NCBI GenBank assembly: GCA_020832225.1
Contig: JAFIFA010000100.1
Span: forward strand, 1 to 34,362
Direction of reading: 5' to 3'
DNA: 34,362 nucleotides
Source: Balneolaceae bacterium
GTDB taxonomy: Bacteria; Bacteroidota; Rhodothermia; Balneolales; Balneolaceae
Below are positions 1 through 9,766 of this stretch, in pieces (position 1 is the first letter of the stretch; the number at the start of each line of letters is the position of its first letter). The position numbers and the translations under genes were made by a program. The notes below the pieces were generated by a model, which had not been told where the DNA came from, ran no database searches, and worked only from the letters and a program-made list of their open reading frames with translations.

Positions 1-1721
1 TGATACTTCACATCGCCCGATCCCTGAATGGTAGCCGGATCGATGTTGCCCTCAAAGTCCGCAAAGATCTTGCGGTAGGGCTTATTCATGATGTTTACGA
101 GGATGTTGAGACGGCCTCTGTGAGCCATCCCGAGGAAGAATTTTTCAATATCCTTTTCGCCTGCACGCTCCATCAGGAAGTGCATCATCGGGATCAGAGT
201 CTCTGCACCTTCAAGAGAGAACCTCTTGTGCCCCACATACTTCTTGTGCAGAAACTGCTCAAAGGCCATCGCCTGATTGAGCTTATGTAGAATATCTTCC
301 TTGTCATCCTTGCTCAGATCGGGCGTGTTTGTAGTAGATTCCATCGCTTCCCGAAGCCATTTGCGCTCTTCAAGGTCCAGAAGGTGCATATACTCTGCAC
401 CGATTGTTCCGCAATAGGTATTTCTGAGAAGTTTGATAATATCGCGCAGTTTGGCGGTCTCCTGGCCACCAAGTCCGTCACAGAAAAACTCACGATCGAG
501 ATCCCAAAGCGTGAGGCCGTAATATTCGAGATCCAGTTCCGGGCTTTGTCCGGGACCTGCTCCGAGTGGATCAAGGTCGGCCAGAACGTGTCCGCGCATC
601 CGGTACATATTGATCAGTCTCCAGACGGCGATGGCACGGCGATCCTGCTCCAGGGTGTTTACCTTACCGCTGAGCTGTCCCTCATATTTGTCTTCGCCGT
701 ATGGAAGCGGCTCGTATGGGATTTCAAGATCTTTGAAGATCGTATCGTAAAAAGTCTCCTCTCCATTCAGCAAGGAGTGAACCTTCTTAAGAAACATTCC
801 AGACTCGGCACCCTGAATGATGCGGTGATCGTAGGTACAGGTTACGGTCATCACCTTGCTTACACCGAGCTGGTTCAGAACATCCTGCGCCATCGACTGA
901 TACTCAGCCGGATAGTTGATTGCACCGGTTGCTATAATTGCGCCCTGTCCCTTCATCAGTCTCGGAACAGAGGAGACGGTTCCGATGGTGCCCGGGTTGG
1001 TGATACTTATCGTGGTCTCCTGAAAATCGGAGATCTCCAGTTTTCCCTTTCGGGCCTTGTCGATCAGGTCGGCATAGGCGTAGAGAAACTCCTTAAAGTT
1101 CATCTTGTCGACACCCTTAATATTGGGGACCACCAGATTTCGGGATCCGTCACGGGCTTCAAGATCGACAGCAATACCCAGATTTACCTGCTCCGGTTTT
1201 ACGCGGTAGTGGGTTCCGTTCTGGGTGGAGTAGTAGGAGTTGATATTTGGAAACTCTTTTAGGGCCTGAATCACAGCCCATGCGATAAAGTGGGTAAAGG
1301 AAGCTTTAGGCTCACCACGCTTGAGAAGGTGAGTATTAACGATGGCCCTGTCTTCGGTCAGCATCTTCACCGGAAGCACTCGCAGCGAGGTTGCTGTAGG
1401 CACGGTTAGACTCTCGTCCATGTTGTCCACAATCTTGGACGCGACCCCTTTGATCTTTTCAATTTCCGCACTTTCGGGGATGGAAGTTTTAGCAGCTGCA
1501 GGCGCCTTTTTCTCTTTAGGTGGAGCCTGCACAGGGGCTTTTCGGGCTTCAGCCGGTGCTCCATTTGTCTCAGATTCAGGCGCCGCAACATCTTTGCCAT
1601 CAATCTGATCAAAATATTTTCTCCAGTGTTTGGGCACGGAGTCGGGGTTAGACTGATACTGGTCAAACAGCTCTTCTACGAGTGCGGAATTAGGGCCAAA
1701 AACAGCTTCAAGTGATTTCAA
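1..1721 (-). CDS. kgd: Multifunctional 2-oxoglutarate decarboxylase / dehydrogenase E1 with N-terminal E2-like succinyltransferase domain (partial; C-terminus beyond left edge)
   Basis: Reverse-strand translation from a TTG at 1721: LKSLEAVFGPNSALVEELFDQYQSNPDSVPKHWRKYFDQ..., then a Pro/Ala/Lys-rich linker, an E2-like block (TYDHRIIQGAESGMFL) and an E1 block (FFLGMAHRGRLNILVNIMNKPYRKIFADFEGN...GSGDVKY). Open at the left edge, so absent from the ORF track. Confidence 0.9.
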   Translation of the reverse strand, partial: MKSLEAVFGPNSALVEELFDQYQSNPDSVPKHWRKYFDQIDGKDVAAPESETNGAPAEARKAPVQAPPKEKKAPAAAKTSIPESAEIEKIKGVASKIVDNMDESLTVPTATSLRVLPVKMLTEDRAIVNTHLLKRGEPKASFTHFIAWAVIQALKEFPNINSYYSTQNGTHYRVKPEQVNLGIAVDLEARDGSRNLVVPNIKGVDKMNFKEFLYAYADLIDKARKGKLEISDFQETTISITNPGTIGTVSSVPRLMKGQGAIIATGAINYPAEYQSMAQDVLNQLGVSKVMTVTCTYDHRIIQGAESGMFLKKVHSLLNGEETFYDTIFKDLEIPYEPLPYGEDKYEGQLSGKVNTLEQDRRAIAVWRLINMYRMRGHVLADLDPLGAGPGQSPELDLEYYGLTLWDLDREFFCDGLGGQETAKLRDIIKLLRNTYCGTIGAEYMHLLDLEERKWLREAMESTTNTPDLSKDDKEDILHKLNQAMAFEQFLHKKYVGHKRFSLEGAETLIPMMHFLMERAGEKDIEKFFLGMAHRGRLNILVNIMNKPYRKIFADFEGNIDPATIQGSGDVKY

Positions 1722-2043
1722 AACAGAAAGGAGGTTCGTTTAAGAAAATTAGTTGGTTATGGTAGCGGATTTGAAGATGATCCGTTCGCGGGAACCGAAC
1801 ATCCGCGGTTTGGAAATCTCCGTGGAGATCATCAGGATGAATGTAGTAACGGATTATCGGTTCATTCAGAAATTTGTTGAGTCTAAATATCGATATGAAA
1901 AGTAACCATTATTGTTTAAAAAAACGACGTTAAATGGTCTGAAATAAAGAGGAGGAAAGATTTAAATCGGAATTCACACATCCTGATTCATTGTTTATAT
2001 TCAACGAGCTTAAACAAGTGAAACCGTTCACATCAGCAATACC

Positions 2044-3858
2044 ATGACAGAAAAATCATCTGCAGAAAAAACCGGCGCCGAAAAGATCCGGTGGGATCTA
2101 TCAGATCTCTATCAATCCCCCAACGACCCTGCCCTGAAGAAAGACAGAGAAGAACTGAAAAAAATGGCCGATCAGTTCGCCAAAAAGTATCGGGGTCGAA
2201 TCGCATCGATAACACCCTCAGAGTTCGCAGAAGCCCTTGAAGAGTATGAATCGTTGATTTCGCTATCCGGGAAAGTGGGTTCTTACGCACAACTTATATG
2301 GAGTACAAATACAGAGGATCCCGCACTTGGAAAGCTACTGCAGCAGGCCCGTGAACTGGGTTCGGAGCTGAGCCAGAAGTTGGTTTTCTTTGATGTTGAG
2401 TGGATGAAGGTTGATGAGGACCAGGCCCAAAGGCTGATTGGCTCTGAGGAGCTGAGCCGCTGGAAACACTACCTGGAGATCTCGCGGCGATATCGTGATC
2501 ACACGCTCTCGGAAGAGGCCGAGCAGGTGATGAGCGCCAAATCGGTGACAGGCCGCTCGGCGTGGAACCGATTCTTCGATGAAACCCTGGGTGCCGCCCG
2601 TTTTGAACTGGATGGCGAACAGATGACGGAGCAGGAGGTACTGAGTAAACTTCACAATCCCGACAGGGAGTTGCGGAAAAGAGCCCACCACTCACTAACC
2701 ACGACATTCCGGGACCACTCTCGAACACTCACCTATATCTTCAACACACTGCTGGCAGATAAGCATACCAGCGACAAGCTCAGAAACTACGAGAGCTGGA
2801 TCGCTTCAAGGAATCTGTCAAATCAAACCGACGATGAGACCGTGAATGCACTGGTTGAAGCGGTGACCGGTCACTACGGCCTGGTGCAGCGCTACTACAA
2901 GCTGAAGCGAAAGCTGCTTGGTGTGGATGAGCTCTTCGATTATGACCGCTATGCGCCGATTGCCAAAACCACCAAGAAGGTAGAGTGGAGTGAGGCGAAG
3001 GAGATGGTGCTGGAGGCCTATGGTGATTTCTACCCTCAGATGGGTGAAATTGCGGCCGAGTTTTTTGACAAAAACTGGATTGATGCAGCAATCTCTCCCG
3101 GAAAGAGGGGAGGTGCATACTCTGCAAGTACGGTTACAACCGTTCACCCCTATGTCTTTATGAATTACGATGGACAGCTCAGGGATGTTCAGACCCTGGC
3201 TCATGAGCTGGGTCACGGAGTTCACCAATACCTCTCACGTAAACAGGGGGAGCTTCAGTCATCCACGCCGCTCACTACTGCGGAGACAGCTTCCGTATTT
3301 GGTGAGATGTTGGTCTTTAGCCGTCTCAAGGAGCAGATCACTGATCCGAAAGAGAAGCTCGCTCTACTGATCAGCAAGATTGATGACACCATCGCAACCG
3401 TATTCAGGCAGATCTCGATGAACCGGTTTGAAGATCGAATTCATACCGCCCGGCGTGAAGGGGGAGAGCTAACAACGGAAGAGTTTTCAAAACACTGGGA
3501 AGAGACACAGAAAGCTCTCTATGGTGATTCTATAACTATTACGGATGAATACCGACTCTGGTGGTGTTATATCCCGCATTTTCTCCATACACCGGGTTAT
3601 GTCTACGCTTATGCGTTTGGCGAACTGCTTGTGCTGGCCCTCTATGACGCCTACAAGTCGGAGAAGGATGGATTTGCTGAACGCTACATGAAACTCCTCG
3701 AGGCGGGTGGCTCCGATTGGCCGCACAATCTGGTTGCCGGAATGGGGATCGATATTCGTGATCCGAAGTTCTGGGAGCGAGGCCTCTCAATTTTTGAAGA
3801 GATGGTTACGGAAGCAGAGAAGCTGGCCGATACTATCGAAAAAGAAGGGGGCAAATGA
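2044..3858 (+). CDS. pepF: Oligoendopeptidase F (M3 family metallopeptidase)
   Basis: 604 aa; HELGHGVHQYLS zinc motif and M3B-type flanking sequence (TTAETASVFGEMLVF). Confidence 0.93.
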   Translation: MTEKSSAEKTGAEKIRWDLSDLYQSPNDPALKKDREELKKMADQFAKKYRGRIASITPSEFAEALEEYESLISLSGKVGSYAQLIWSTNTEDPALGKLLQQARELGSELSQKLVFFDVEWMKVDEDQAQRLIGSEELSRWKHYLEISRRYRDHTLSEEAEQVMSAKSVTGRSAWNRFFDETLGAARFELDGEQMTEQEVLSKLHNPDRELRKRAHHSLTTTFRDHSRTLTYIFNTLLADKHTSDKLRNYESWIASRNLSNQTDDETVNALVEAVTGHYGLVQRYYKLKRKLLGVDELFDYDRYAPIAKTTKKVEWSEAKEMVLEAYGDFYPQMGEIAAEFFDKNWIDAAISPGKRGGAYSASTVTTVHPYVFMNYDGQLRDVQTLAHELGHGVHQYLSRKQGELQSSTPLTTAETASVFGEMLVFSRLKEQITDPKEKLALLISKIDDTIATVFRQISMNRFEDRIHTARREGGELTTEEFSKHWEETQKALYGDSITITDEYRLWWCYIPHFLHTPGYVYAYAFGELLVLALYDAYKSEKDGFAERYMKLLEAGGSDWPHNLVAGMGIDIRDPKFWERGLSIFEEMVTEAEKLADTIEKEGGK

Positions 3859-5318
3859 CTACCAGGCGAGAAGAAAAAGCACTGCTTGAGTTTAAGAGCG
3901 TAATAGGTGATGTGGTTCGGCTGCTTCGAAAATCAACCGAGGCAGATACGGTATACATCTATTGGGTGAACAAAATTCGGGAGCAGTTTGTGCTTGAGAC
4001 CAGCGCCACGATCCTGCCCAATGTGATGTTTAGAGACCGAATTCCGTTTGATCGCTACTTTCTAAATGATCACAAAGAGATCGACCGGATTATTCAGTTG
4101 AAAGTGGGTGAAGACCTCTCCCAGGAAGACCTCGAGCACTACCACGATTTTGTACCTGTCCGGTACCTGACGCTGGTTCCCTTTATCAACAACGGTGAAA
4201 CCGTGGCAGTTACGGTGATTGAGACCGAACATCAGCCAAACCTCTCCGACTATGAAGAGGTGCTTGTTTCATACCGGAATGCGCTCACCAATGTGCTCAA
4301 CACCTATCTGGAGGTGACCGACCTACAGGAAAATCAGAAAGAGTGGAGCGATTATGAGGAGGGGCTAAAACGGATCTCACCCAGACTTCATAAAACCGAT
4401 CTTCTGCAGGTGATGATGGAGGAGCTTCAGGGGCTGCTTTCCGATGGCGGAGTCTCTGTTGTAGCTCGTGGAATGGAGAGTTGGGTTACGGTAATGCGAT
4501 CTGAGACAAGGCATGGATTGATGTCGCCACCCGGACTGCGCGTGGAGGAGAAATCGATGGCATACGATGCCCTGCAGAAGGGAGAGCCACAGTTTTCGAT
4601 TCACTTTAATCAAAATCCAAAACGTATCTCTCCATCTGAAAACAGTACGGATGGAGCAAGTATGGCAATACCGTTAATGATCAATGATCGCCGGCATGCT
4701 GTTGTACTGGTTACGGACAAGAATCCCCTGGTTTTCAAGGAGTCTTCGAAGCACAAAATGGTAAATCTGGTGCGTCTCACGTCACTTGCGATTCAGGTGA
4801 ACCTGGGCAAAGTCTCTGTTCATGAAGATATCTTTGCGAATAATCTGGGCAGCTTCATTCCCGATCTGTGGGAAAAGAGCCTTGCAGGGCAGATCCGTGC
4901 AGCGGGTGCCAGAAATGAGAAGGCCTGGTTTGGATTTGTGACCATTGATAACCTTACCGAACTGAGATCATCGCTCAGGCTTGAGGAGCTCAATCGGGTT
5001 CAGCGAAACATGGTGAAGTTGATTAACCCAACCAGGAATGGGTTTCAGGGTCTTGTCGGGTTTAACACAGACTACATCTACGCTTTCATGCTAACCGGTG
5101 ATCGGGATGAGCTCTTTAAGGAGTGGTTTAACGGACTTGAGGGGCAGTTTGATAAACCCATTGAGCTGTTGGACGGACAGAAAGTGGACATCCGTATCAA
5201 AGCGGGAGTTGTGGAGCTCGATAACCCGGAAGCGGATCTACATCAGGTTATTTCAAATGCAAAAAGAGCTCTGAGTGAAGTGTTGAAGAGCGAAGCTAAA
5301 ACGGCAATCAATTTTTGA
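3855..5318 (+). CDS. Uncharacterised protein with GAF-like regions and a C-terminal degenerate GGDEF-like domain
   Basis: 487 aa; ATGA overlap with pepF. C-terminal VDIRIKAGVVELDNPEADLHQVISNAKRALSEV resembles the end of GGDEF domains; the signature position reads GFNTDYIYAFML instead of GG(D/E)EF. Confidence 0.55.
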   Translation: MTTRREEKALLEFKSVIGDVVRLLRKSTEADTVYIYWVNKIREQFVLETSATILPNVMFRDRIPFDRYFLNDHKEIDRIIQLKVGEDLSQEDLEHYHDFVPVRYLTLVPFINNGETVAVTVIETEHQPNLSDYEEVLVSYRNALTNVLNTYLEVTDLQENQKEWSDYEEGLKRISPRLHKTDLLQVMMEELQGLLSDGGVSVVARGMESWVTVMRSETRHGLMSPPGLRVEEKSMAYDALQKGEPQFSIHFNQNPKRISPSENSTDGASMAIPLMINDRRHAVVLVTDKNPLVFKESSKHKMVNLVRLTSLAIQVNLGKVSVHEDIFANNLGSFIPDLWEKSLAGQIRAAGARNEKAWFGFVTIDNLTELRSSLRLEELNRVQRNMVKLINPTRNGFQGLVGFNTDYIYAFMLTGDRDELFKEWFNGLEGQFDKPIELLDGQKVDIRIKAGVVELDNPEADLHQVISNAKRALSEVLKSEAKTAINF

Positions 5319-5326
5319 GGTAGGAG

Positions 5327-6505
5327 ATGTCACGCTGCTATACTGTAATCATCGACGGACTTGGATGCGGGGCGCAGCCCGATGCGGTGAGTTATGGAGA
5401 CGAAGGGACCAATACGTTGAAGCATGTTTGTGAGGCGACGGGCTGTCGGTTGCCCAATTTCGGGGAACTGGGACTTGGGAATATTATTCCGATCACCACC
5501 GTGCCTCCGGTCGAAACCCCAAAAGCCTCATTCGGGAAAATGCAGGAGGTCTCTGCAGGAAAAGATTCGACGACGGGACATTGGGAACTGGCCGGATTGG
5601 AGCTTGAGACACCCTTTCCAACCTATCCAAATGGATTCCCCGACTCCATATTGGAGGCATTTCGCAAAGGCACAGGTGTGAAGGGGGTATTGAGCAACGA
5701 ACCGATGTCTGGCACCGTAGTAATTGAACAATTTGGAAAAGAGCACCTCTCCACGGGACGTCCCATTGTCTACACCTCGGCGGATAGTGTATTCCAGATT
5801 GCCTGCCATGTGGATGTAACGCCTCTGGAAACGCTCTATGAGTGGTGCCGGTTTGCCCGGGAGACGGTGATGACCGGTGAGCATGCTGTAGGGCGTGTTA
5901 TAGCGAGGCCATTTCATGGAGAGCCGGGCTCTTTTGAGCGACTATCTGATCAGAGAAAAGATTATTCACTCCCTGCACCATCACCCAATCTGATGACGCT
6001 GCTGGAAGACGCCGGCAAAAAAAGATACTCAATTGGTAAGATCATCGATCTTTTTGGCGGAGTTGGGTTCACGCAGTTCAGAAAGACAAATAGCAATGCT
6101 GAAGGTCTGTCGCAGCTTCTGAGCCAGATGAGTGCCGGCATTCCGGATAGCTTCACTTTTGTGAACCTGATCGATACCGATCAGCTCTATGGCCACCGCC
6201 AGGACCCCGAAGGATTTGCAAGAGCGCTACAGGAGATCGACCGGGCACTCCCGGCAATGATCGGGAAACTGCAGGAAGATGATCTGCTGATTTTAACAGG
6301 AGATCACGGAAACGATCCAACCGACGAAAGTACAGACCACACCAGAGAGTATGTTCCGCTACTGGTGGTAAGGGGAGGCAGTGACGGAGTCGGAAGGGAC
6401 CTTGGCACTCGAAAAAGTTTTGCAGATGTTTCGGCGTCGGTTCTCGACTATTTTGGGGTCGAAAACAGACTTTCCGGCCACTCCTTTCTGGATGGATTGC
6501 ACTAA
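5327..6505 (+). CDS. deoB: Phosphopentomutase
   Basis: 392 aa; VIIDGLGCGAQPDA...GTNTLKH...GKDSTTGHWELAG...LTGDHGNDPT...DHTREYVPLLV, alkaline-phosphatase superfamily DeoB motifs. Confidence 0.93.
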   Translation: MSRCYTVIIDGLGCGAQPDAVSYGDEGTNTLKHVCEATGCRLPNFGELGLGNIIPITTVPPVETPKASFGKMQEVSAGKDSTTGHWELAGLELETPFPTYPNGFPDSILEAFRKGTGVKGVLSNEPMSGTVVIEQFGKEHLSTGRPIVYTSADSVFQIACHVDVTPLETLYEWCRFARETVMTGEHAVGRVIARPFHGEPGSFERLSDQRKDYSLPAPSPNLMTLLEDAGKKRYSIGKIIDLFGGVGFTQFRKTNSNAEGLSQLLSQMSAGIPDSFTFVNLIDTDQLYGHRQDPEGFARALQEIDRALPAMIGKLQEDDLLILTGDHGNDPTDESTDHTREYVPLLVVRGGSDGVGRDLGTRKSFADVSASVLDYFGVENRLSGHSFLDGLH

Positions 6506-6661
6506 AACAGGAATGCGGACTACATTTTTATTGTAGTATTTGTTATATTTTACGGTTCGATTCTATGCGGGAAACAATTCAGGCGCTATCCCGTTCATAT
6601 AGTCGTACACTCAGGCCGGCACTGTCGGTAACTATACCCCATAAAAGTAACTACATCAAAC

Positions 6662-7516
6662 GTGGCCAAAAGTTCAGGAATTTCTACACGCGAATCGGAA
6701 TCATTAGATCGCTATCTGCACGAAATTGGAAAAGAGAAGCTGATTACACCGGATGATGAAGTCCGGCTGGCAAAAGAGATACAGAAAGGGTCACAGAGGG
6801 CACTTGAAGAGCTCACCAAGGCCAATCTCCGCTTCGTAGTTTCCGTTGCAAAGCAGTATCAAAACCAGGGGCTCTCCCTTGGTGACCTGATCAACGAGGG
6901 GAACCTCGGCTTGATCAAGGCGGCCAAACGTTTTGACGAGACACGGGGATTTAAGTTTATCTCTTACGCCGTATGGTGGATCCGGCAGTCAATTCTGCAG
7001 GCACTTGCAGAGCAGAGCCGTATTGTTCGTCTGCCGCTAAACCGTGTTGGAGCCCTCAATAAGATCGGTAAGGAGCTCTCTAAGCTCGAGCAGGAGTACG
7101 AACGTGTACCATCTGCAGCAGAGCTGGCTGAAAGCCTCGATATGACCGTATCTGAAGTTGCAGATACACTCAAGATCTCCGGCCGTCACCTCTCGATGGA
7201 TGCACCATTTGCACAGGGAGAGGATAACCGTCTGCTCGATGTTCTGGAAAACGAAGAGATTCCAAATCCCGATAATGATCTGATGGGTGAGTCTCTGAAG
7301 GTTGAGATCGAGCGTGCGCTTTCAAAACTGACCAAGCGTGAGGCTGAAGTGATCCGCCTCTATTTCGGTATCGGACGAGAGCACTCACTCACCCTCGAAG
7401 AGATCGGTGAAAGATTTGATCTTACACGGGAACGTGTACGTCAGATCAAGGAGAAAGCACTCAGAAAGCTTCGTCACCACAACCGAAGCGCCGCACTGCG
7501 AGCCTATCTCGGTTAA
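6662..7516 (+). CDS. rpoD: Primary RNA polymerase sigma factor (RpoD/SigA family), short form without region 1.1
   Basis: 284 aa, GTG start; [37 protein letters not shown] (region 2) and [32 protein letters not shown] (region 4). Confidence 0.93.
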   Translation: MAKSSGISTRESESLDRYLHEIGKEKLITPDDEVRLAKEIQKGSQRALEELTKANLRFVVSVAKQYQNQGLSLGDLINEGNLGLIKAAKRFDETRGFKFISYAVWWIRQSILQALAEQSRIVRLPLNRVGALNKIGKELSKLEQEYERVPSAAELAESLDMTVSEVADTLKISGRHLSMDAPFAQGEDNRLLDVLENEEIPNPDNDLMGESLKVEIERALSKLTKREAEVIRLYFGIGREHSLTLEEIGERFDLTRERVRQIKEKALRKLRHHNRSAALRAYLG

Positions 7517-7541
7517 GTAAATCATATTTAATGACTTGAAA

Positions 7542-7567
7542 AGCCCCGACAACCGGGGCTTTTTTTG
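7542..7567 (+). terminator. Rho-independent terminator downstream of sigma factor
   Basis: AGCCCCG (7542-7548) / CGGGGCT (7554-7560) stem, 5-nt loop, followed by T7 (7561-7567). Confidence 0.9.
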
Positions 7568-7658
7568 TTTTGGTATTGGTTGGGAGGCATAACCTTCAGA
7601 ATAACTCCTGAAGTGAGGTATATTTAGAAAAGAGAAATTCAATCAAAAAAAGAGAAAG

Positions 7659-8345
7659 ATGGGTTCTAAAGCAGTTAAGTACATTTTGTTTCTGGTGATT
7701 GCGGTTGTAATAGTTTGGTTCATCAGCTCATTCAGCCTGAACCAGATGATTAAGTCTCAGATTGAGGAGGCTGCATCTGAGATGACCGGAACTGAGGTGA
7801 CGATCGATCGTTTATCGCTCTCGCTGCTGGGTGGAACGGGTAGCGTAAGCGGATTCACAATTGCCAATCCAGAGGGTTTTGATGGAGACCATGCGCTCAG
7901 TATTGAGTCGGCTACACTTCGTATGGAGCCGAGAGCCCTGTTTAGTGATCCCGTTGTGGTGAAGAGCGTCGAGATCGAAGAGCTTAGCATCTCCTACCAG
8001 CTCTCAACCTCCGGTACAAATTTTGGCCAGATCCGTTCGAACCTGGAAGACCATACAGCCGATCAAGAAGGGCGCGATCTGATTATCGAAAGACTTCTTA
8101 TGGAGGAGACAACCGCCACTCTCTCAGTTGATGGTGCAGACCTCGATCAGCTCGAGTTTACGCTATCAAGAATTGAGAGAACCGATATTGGCCGTGAAGG
8201 TGACCGCTCGCTCGAGACAACCCTGATGGAGCTTCTCACCATCATACTCTCTGAAGTGGATGACGAGGTAATTGATCAGATACGTGAAGAGGCGGGTTCA
8301 AGAATTCTGGATGAAATTGAGGGACTTCTCGACGGACTTTTCTGA
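7659..8345 (+). CDS. AsmA-like membrane-anchored protein of unknown function
   Basis: 228 aa; N-terminal TM (YILFLVIAVVIVWFISSFSL), then an AsmA-like pattern (EVTIDRLSLSLLGGTGSVSGFTIANPEGF...LRMEPRALFSDPVVVKSVEIEEL). Confidence 0.6.
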   Translation: MGSKAVKYILFLVIAVVIVWFISSFSLNQMIKSQIEEAASEMTGTEVTIDRLSLSLLGGTGSVSGFTIANPEGFDGDHALSIESATLRMEPRALFSDPVVVKSVEIEELSISYQLSTSGTNFGQIRSNLEDHTADQEGRDLIIERLLMEETTATLSVDGADLDQLEFTLSRIERTDIGREGDRSLETTLMELLTIILSEVDDEVIDQIREEAGSRILDEIEGLLDGLF

Positions 8346-8367
8346 TTAAATCTAAATAAGGATTTGT

Positions 8368-9537
8368 CTAAATCCGTATATCCCTGGTTACCTTTAAAGC
8401 TCGCTCGTAGGTCTCTTCTGGGTCATCACCCAATAGAGTGAAGTGGGCCATTTTTCTGCCGGGTTTGCTCTGGAGCTTTCCATAGATGTGAAGATGGCCG
8501 TTGGCGGTGACGGTTGCCTTATCGGAGTTTTCAACGGTCGCTGTTCGCTTGTCGGTTCCCAACAGGTTTACCATCACTGCCGATGGTTTAACGAGTTCCG
8601 TGCTGCCAAGTGGCATTCCACAGACGGCCCTTACGTGATTCTCAAACTGTGACGTTACGCTTCCCTCAATGGAGTAGTGACCCGAATTGTGGGGACGGGG
8701 TGCCGACTCGTTTAACAATATCTCTCCATCGCTGGTTAGGAAGAACTCAAAGGCAAAGATGCCTTTTCCGTCAATCGCCTTCACGGCTTTTACGGCGAGC
8801 TCTTCTGCTTTTTTACGGTAGGAGTTTAATACCGGGGCCGGGGTGCGAACAGCCACACAGATGTGGTTTTTTTGAACCGTTTCACAGCACGGGTAGACAA
8901 CATGTCCGGTCTCATTCATGGCAACCTGAACGGCCAGTTCGTGGGTAAAATCAACAAACGCCTCTGCAAGAATGTCGCGCCCCTGATCGCCTCCCAGTTT
9001 CACAAATGCCTTACGGGCCTCCTCCGGGTTACGGACGGTCTCATTGCCATACCCATCATAGCCGCCCTTGGAGGATTTCAGAAGGTAGGGCCAGCCATGT
9101 GCCTCTCCAAAGAGATCCAGATCAGACTGATTGCCAATCAGCTTATATGGGGTAACCGGAATTTCGGCATTCTCAAAGGTCTGCTTCTCAATCAGCTTGT
9201 TCTCGATCAGCGCAAAGGATTTGGGAGAGGGATAGATAGGAGTTCCCGATATCTGCTGCACTTTAGAGAGAACCGTGGAATCGATAAACTCATTCTCGAG
9301 AGTAACAACATCGCACGTCTTTGCAAACTCCGCCATCGCTTTAGGATCATCAAATGAGCCTGAAAAGGATTTGGGTGTCATAAACTGAACCGGTTCATCC
9401 TCGGGTCGGTCGGAGAAAACCGCTACCTGCATACCGTAGCGAAATGCCTGAAGGGCCGACATCCTTGCAAGTTGTCCTGCACCCAGAAAACCGATTGTAA
9501 ATGTGGAGTTGAAAGGAGATTTCATCAGGAAAGTCAA
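8368..9537 (-). CDS. purK: 5-(carboxyamino)imidazole ribonucleotide synthase (ATP-grasp)
   Basis: 389 aa; TIGFLGAGQLARMSALQAFRYGMQVAVFSD... LLKSSKGGYDGYGN... ILLNESAPRPHNSGHYSIEG. Start may be the Met at 9525. Confidence 0.93.
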   Translation of the reverse strand: MTFLMKSPFNSTFTIGFLGAGQLARMSALQAFRYGMQVAVFSDRPEDEPVQFMTPKSFSGSFDDPKAMAEFAKTCDVVTLENEFIDSTVLSKVQQISGTPIYPSPKSFALIENKLIEKQTFENAEIPVTPYKLIGNQSDLDLFGEAHGWPYLLKSSKGGYDGYGNETVRNPEEARKAFVKLGGDQGRDILAEAFVDFTHELAVQVAMNETGHVVYPCCETVQKNHICVAVRTPAPVLNSYRKKAEELAVKAVKAIDGKGIFAFEFFLTSDGEILLNESAPRPHNSGHYSIEGSVTSQFENHVRAVCGMPLGSTELVKPSAVMVNLLGTDKRTATVENSDKATVTANGHLHIYGKLQSKPGRKMAHFTLLGDDPEETYERALKVTRDIRI

Positions 9538-9766
9538 ATTTTTATGATCCGGGGTTCAGTTCGGCGAAAAGATAGGAATTATTTGAATTCCAAAAGTATG
9601 AACCTTGCTCAGTTGAACTGGATGCTCCTGAATTGAGATGGTTGAGAGAAAGAGGAAAACAGCAGAAGTATTCAAAAAAATGAAACCGAGTCGTATTACT
9701 GTTTCAATTCATAAACTGCCGAATATTCAATATCTTTTAGGGCTATAGATAAAATGATTTCTCCCG

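Noticed and set aside
384-1262. 292-aa plus-strand ORF in the first 1.3 kb
   Set aside because: Antisense shadow of the kgd CDS; the reverse strand gives clear E1/E2-domain protein.
2294-3228. Several minus-strand ORFs inside pepF
   Set aside because: Frame shadows of an intact M3 peptidase gene; low-complexity Arg/Ser/Pro composition typical of antisense frames.
6519-6537. ACTACA-N7-TGTAGT hairpin between deoB and rpoD
   Set aside because: AT-rich, 6-bp stem in an AT-rich spacer; indistinguishable from chance without folding statistics or comparison.
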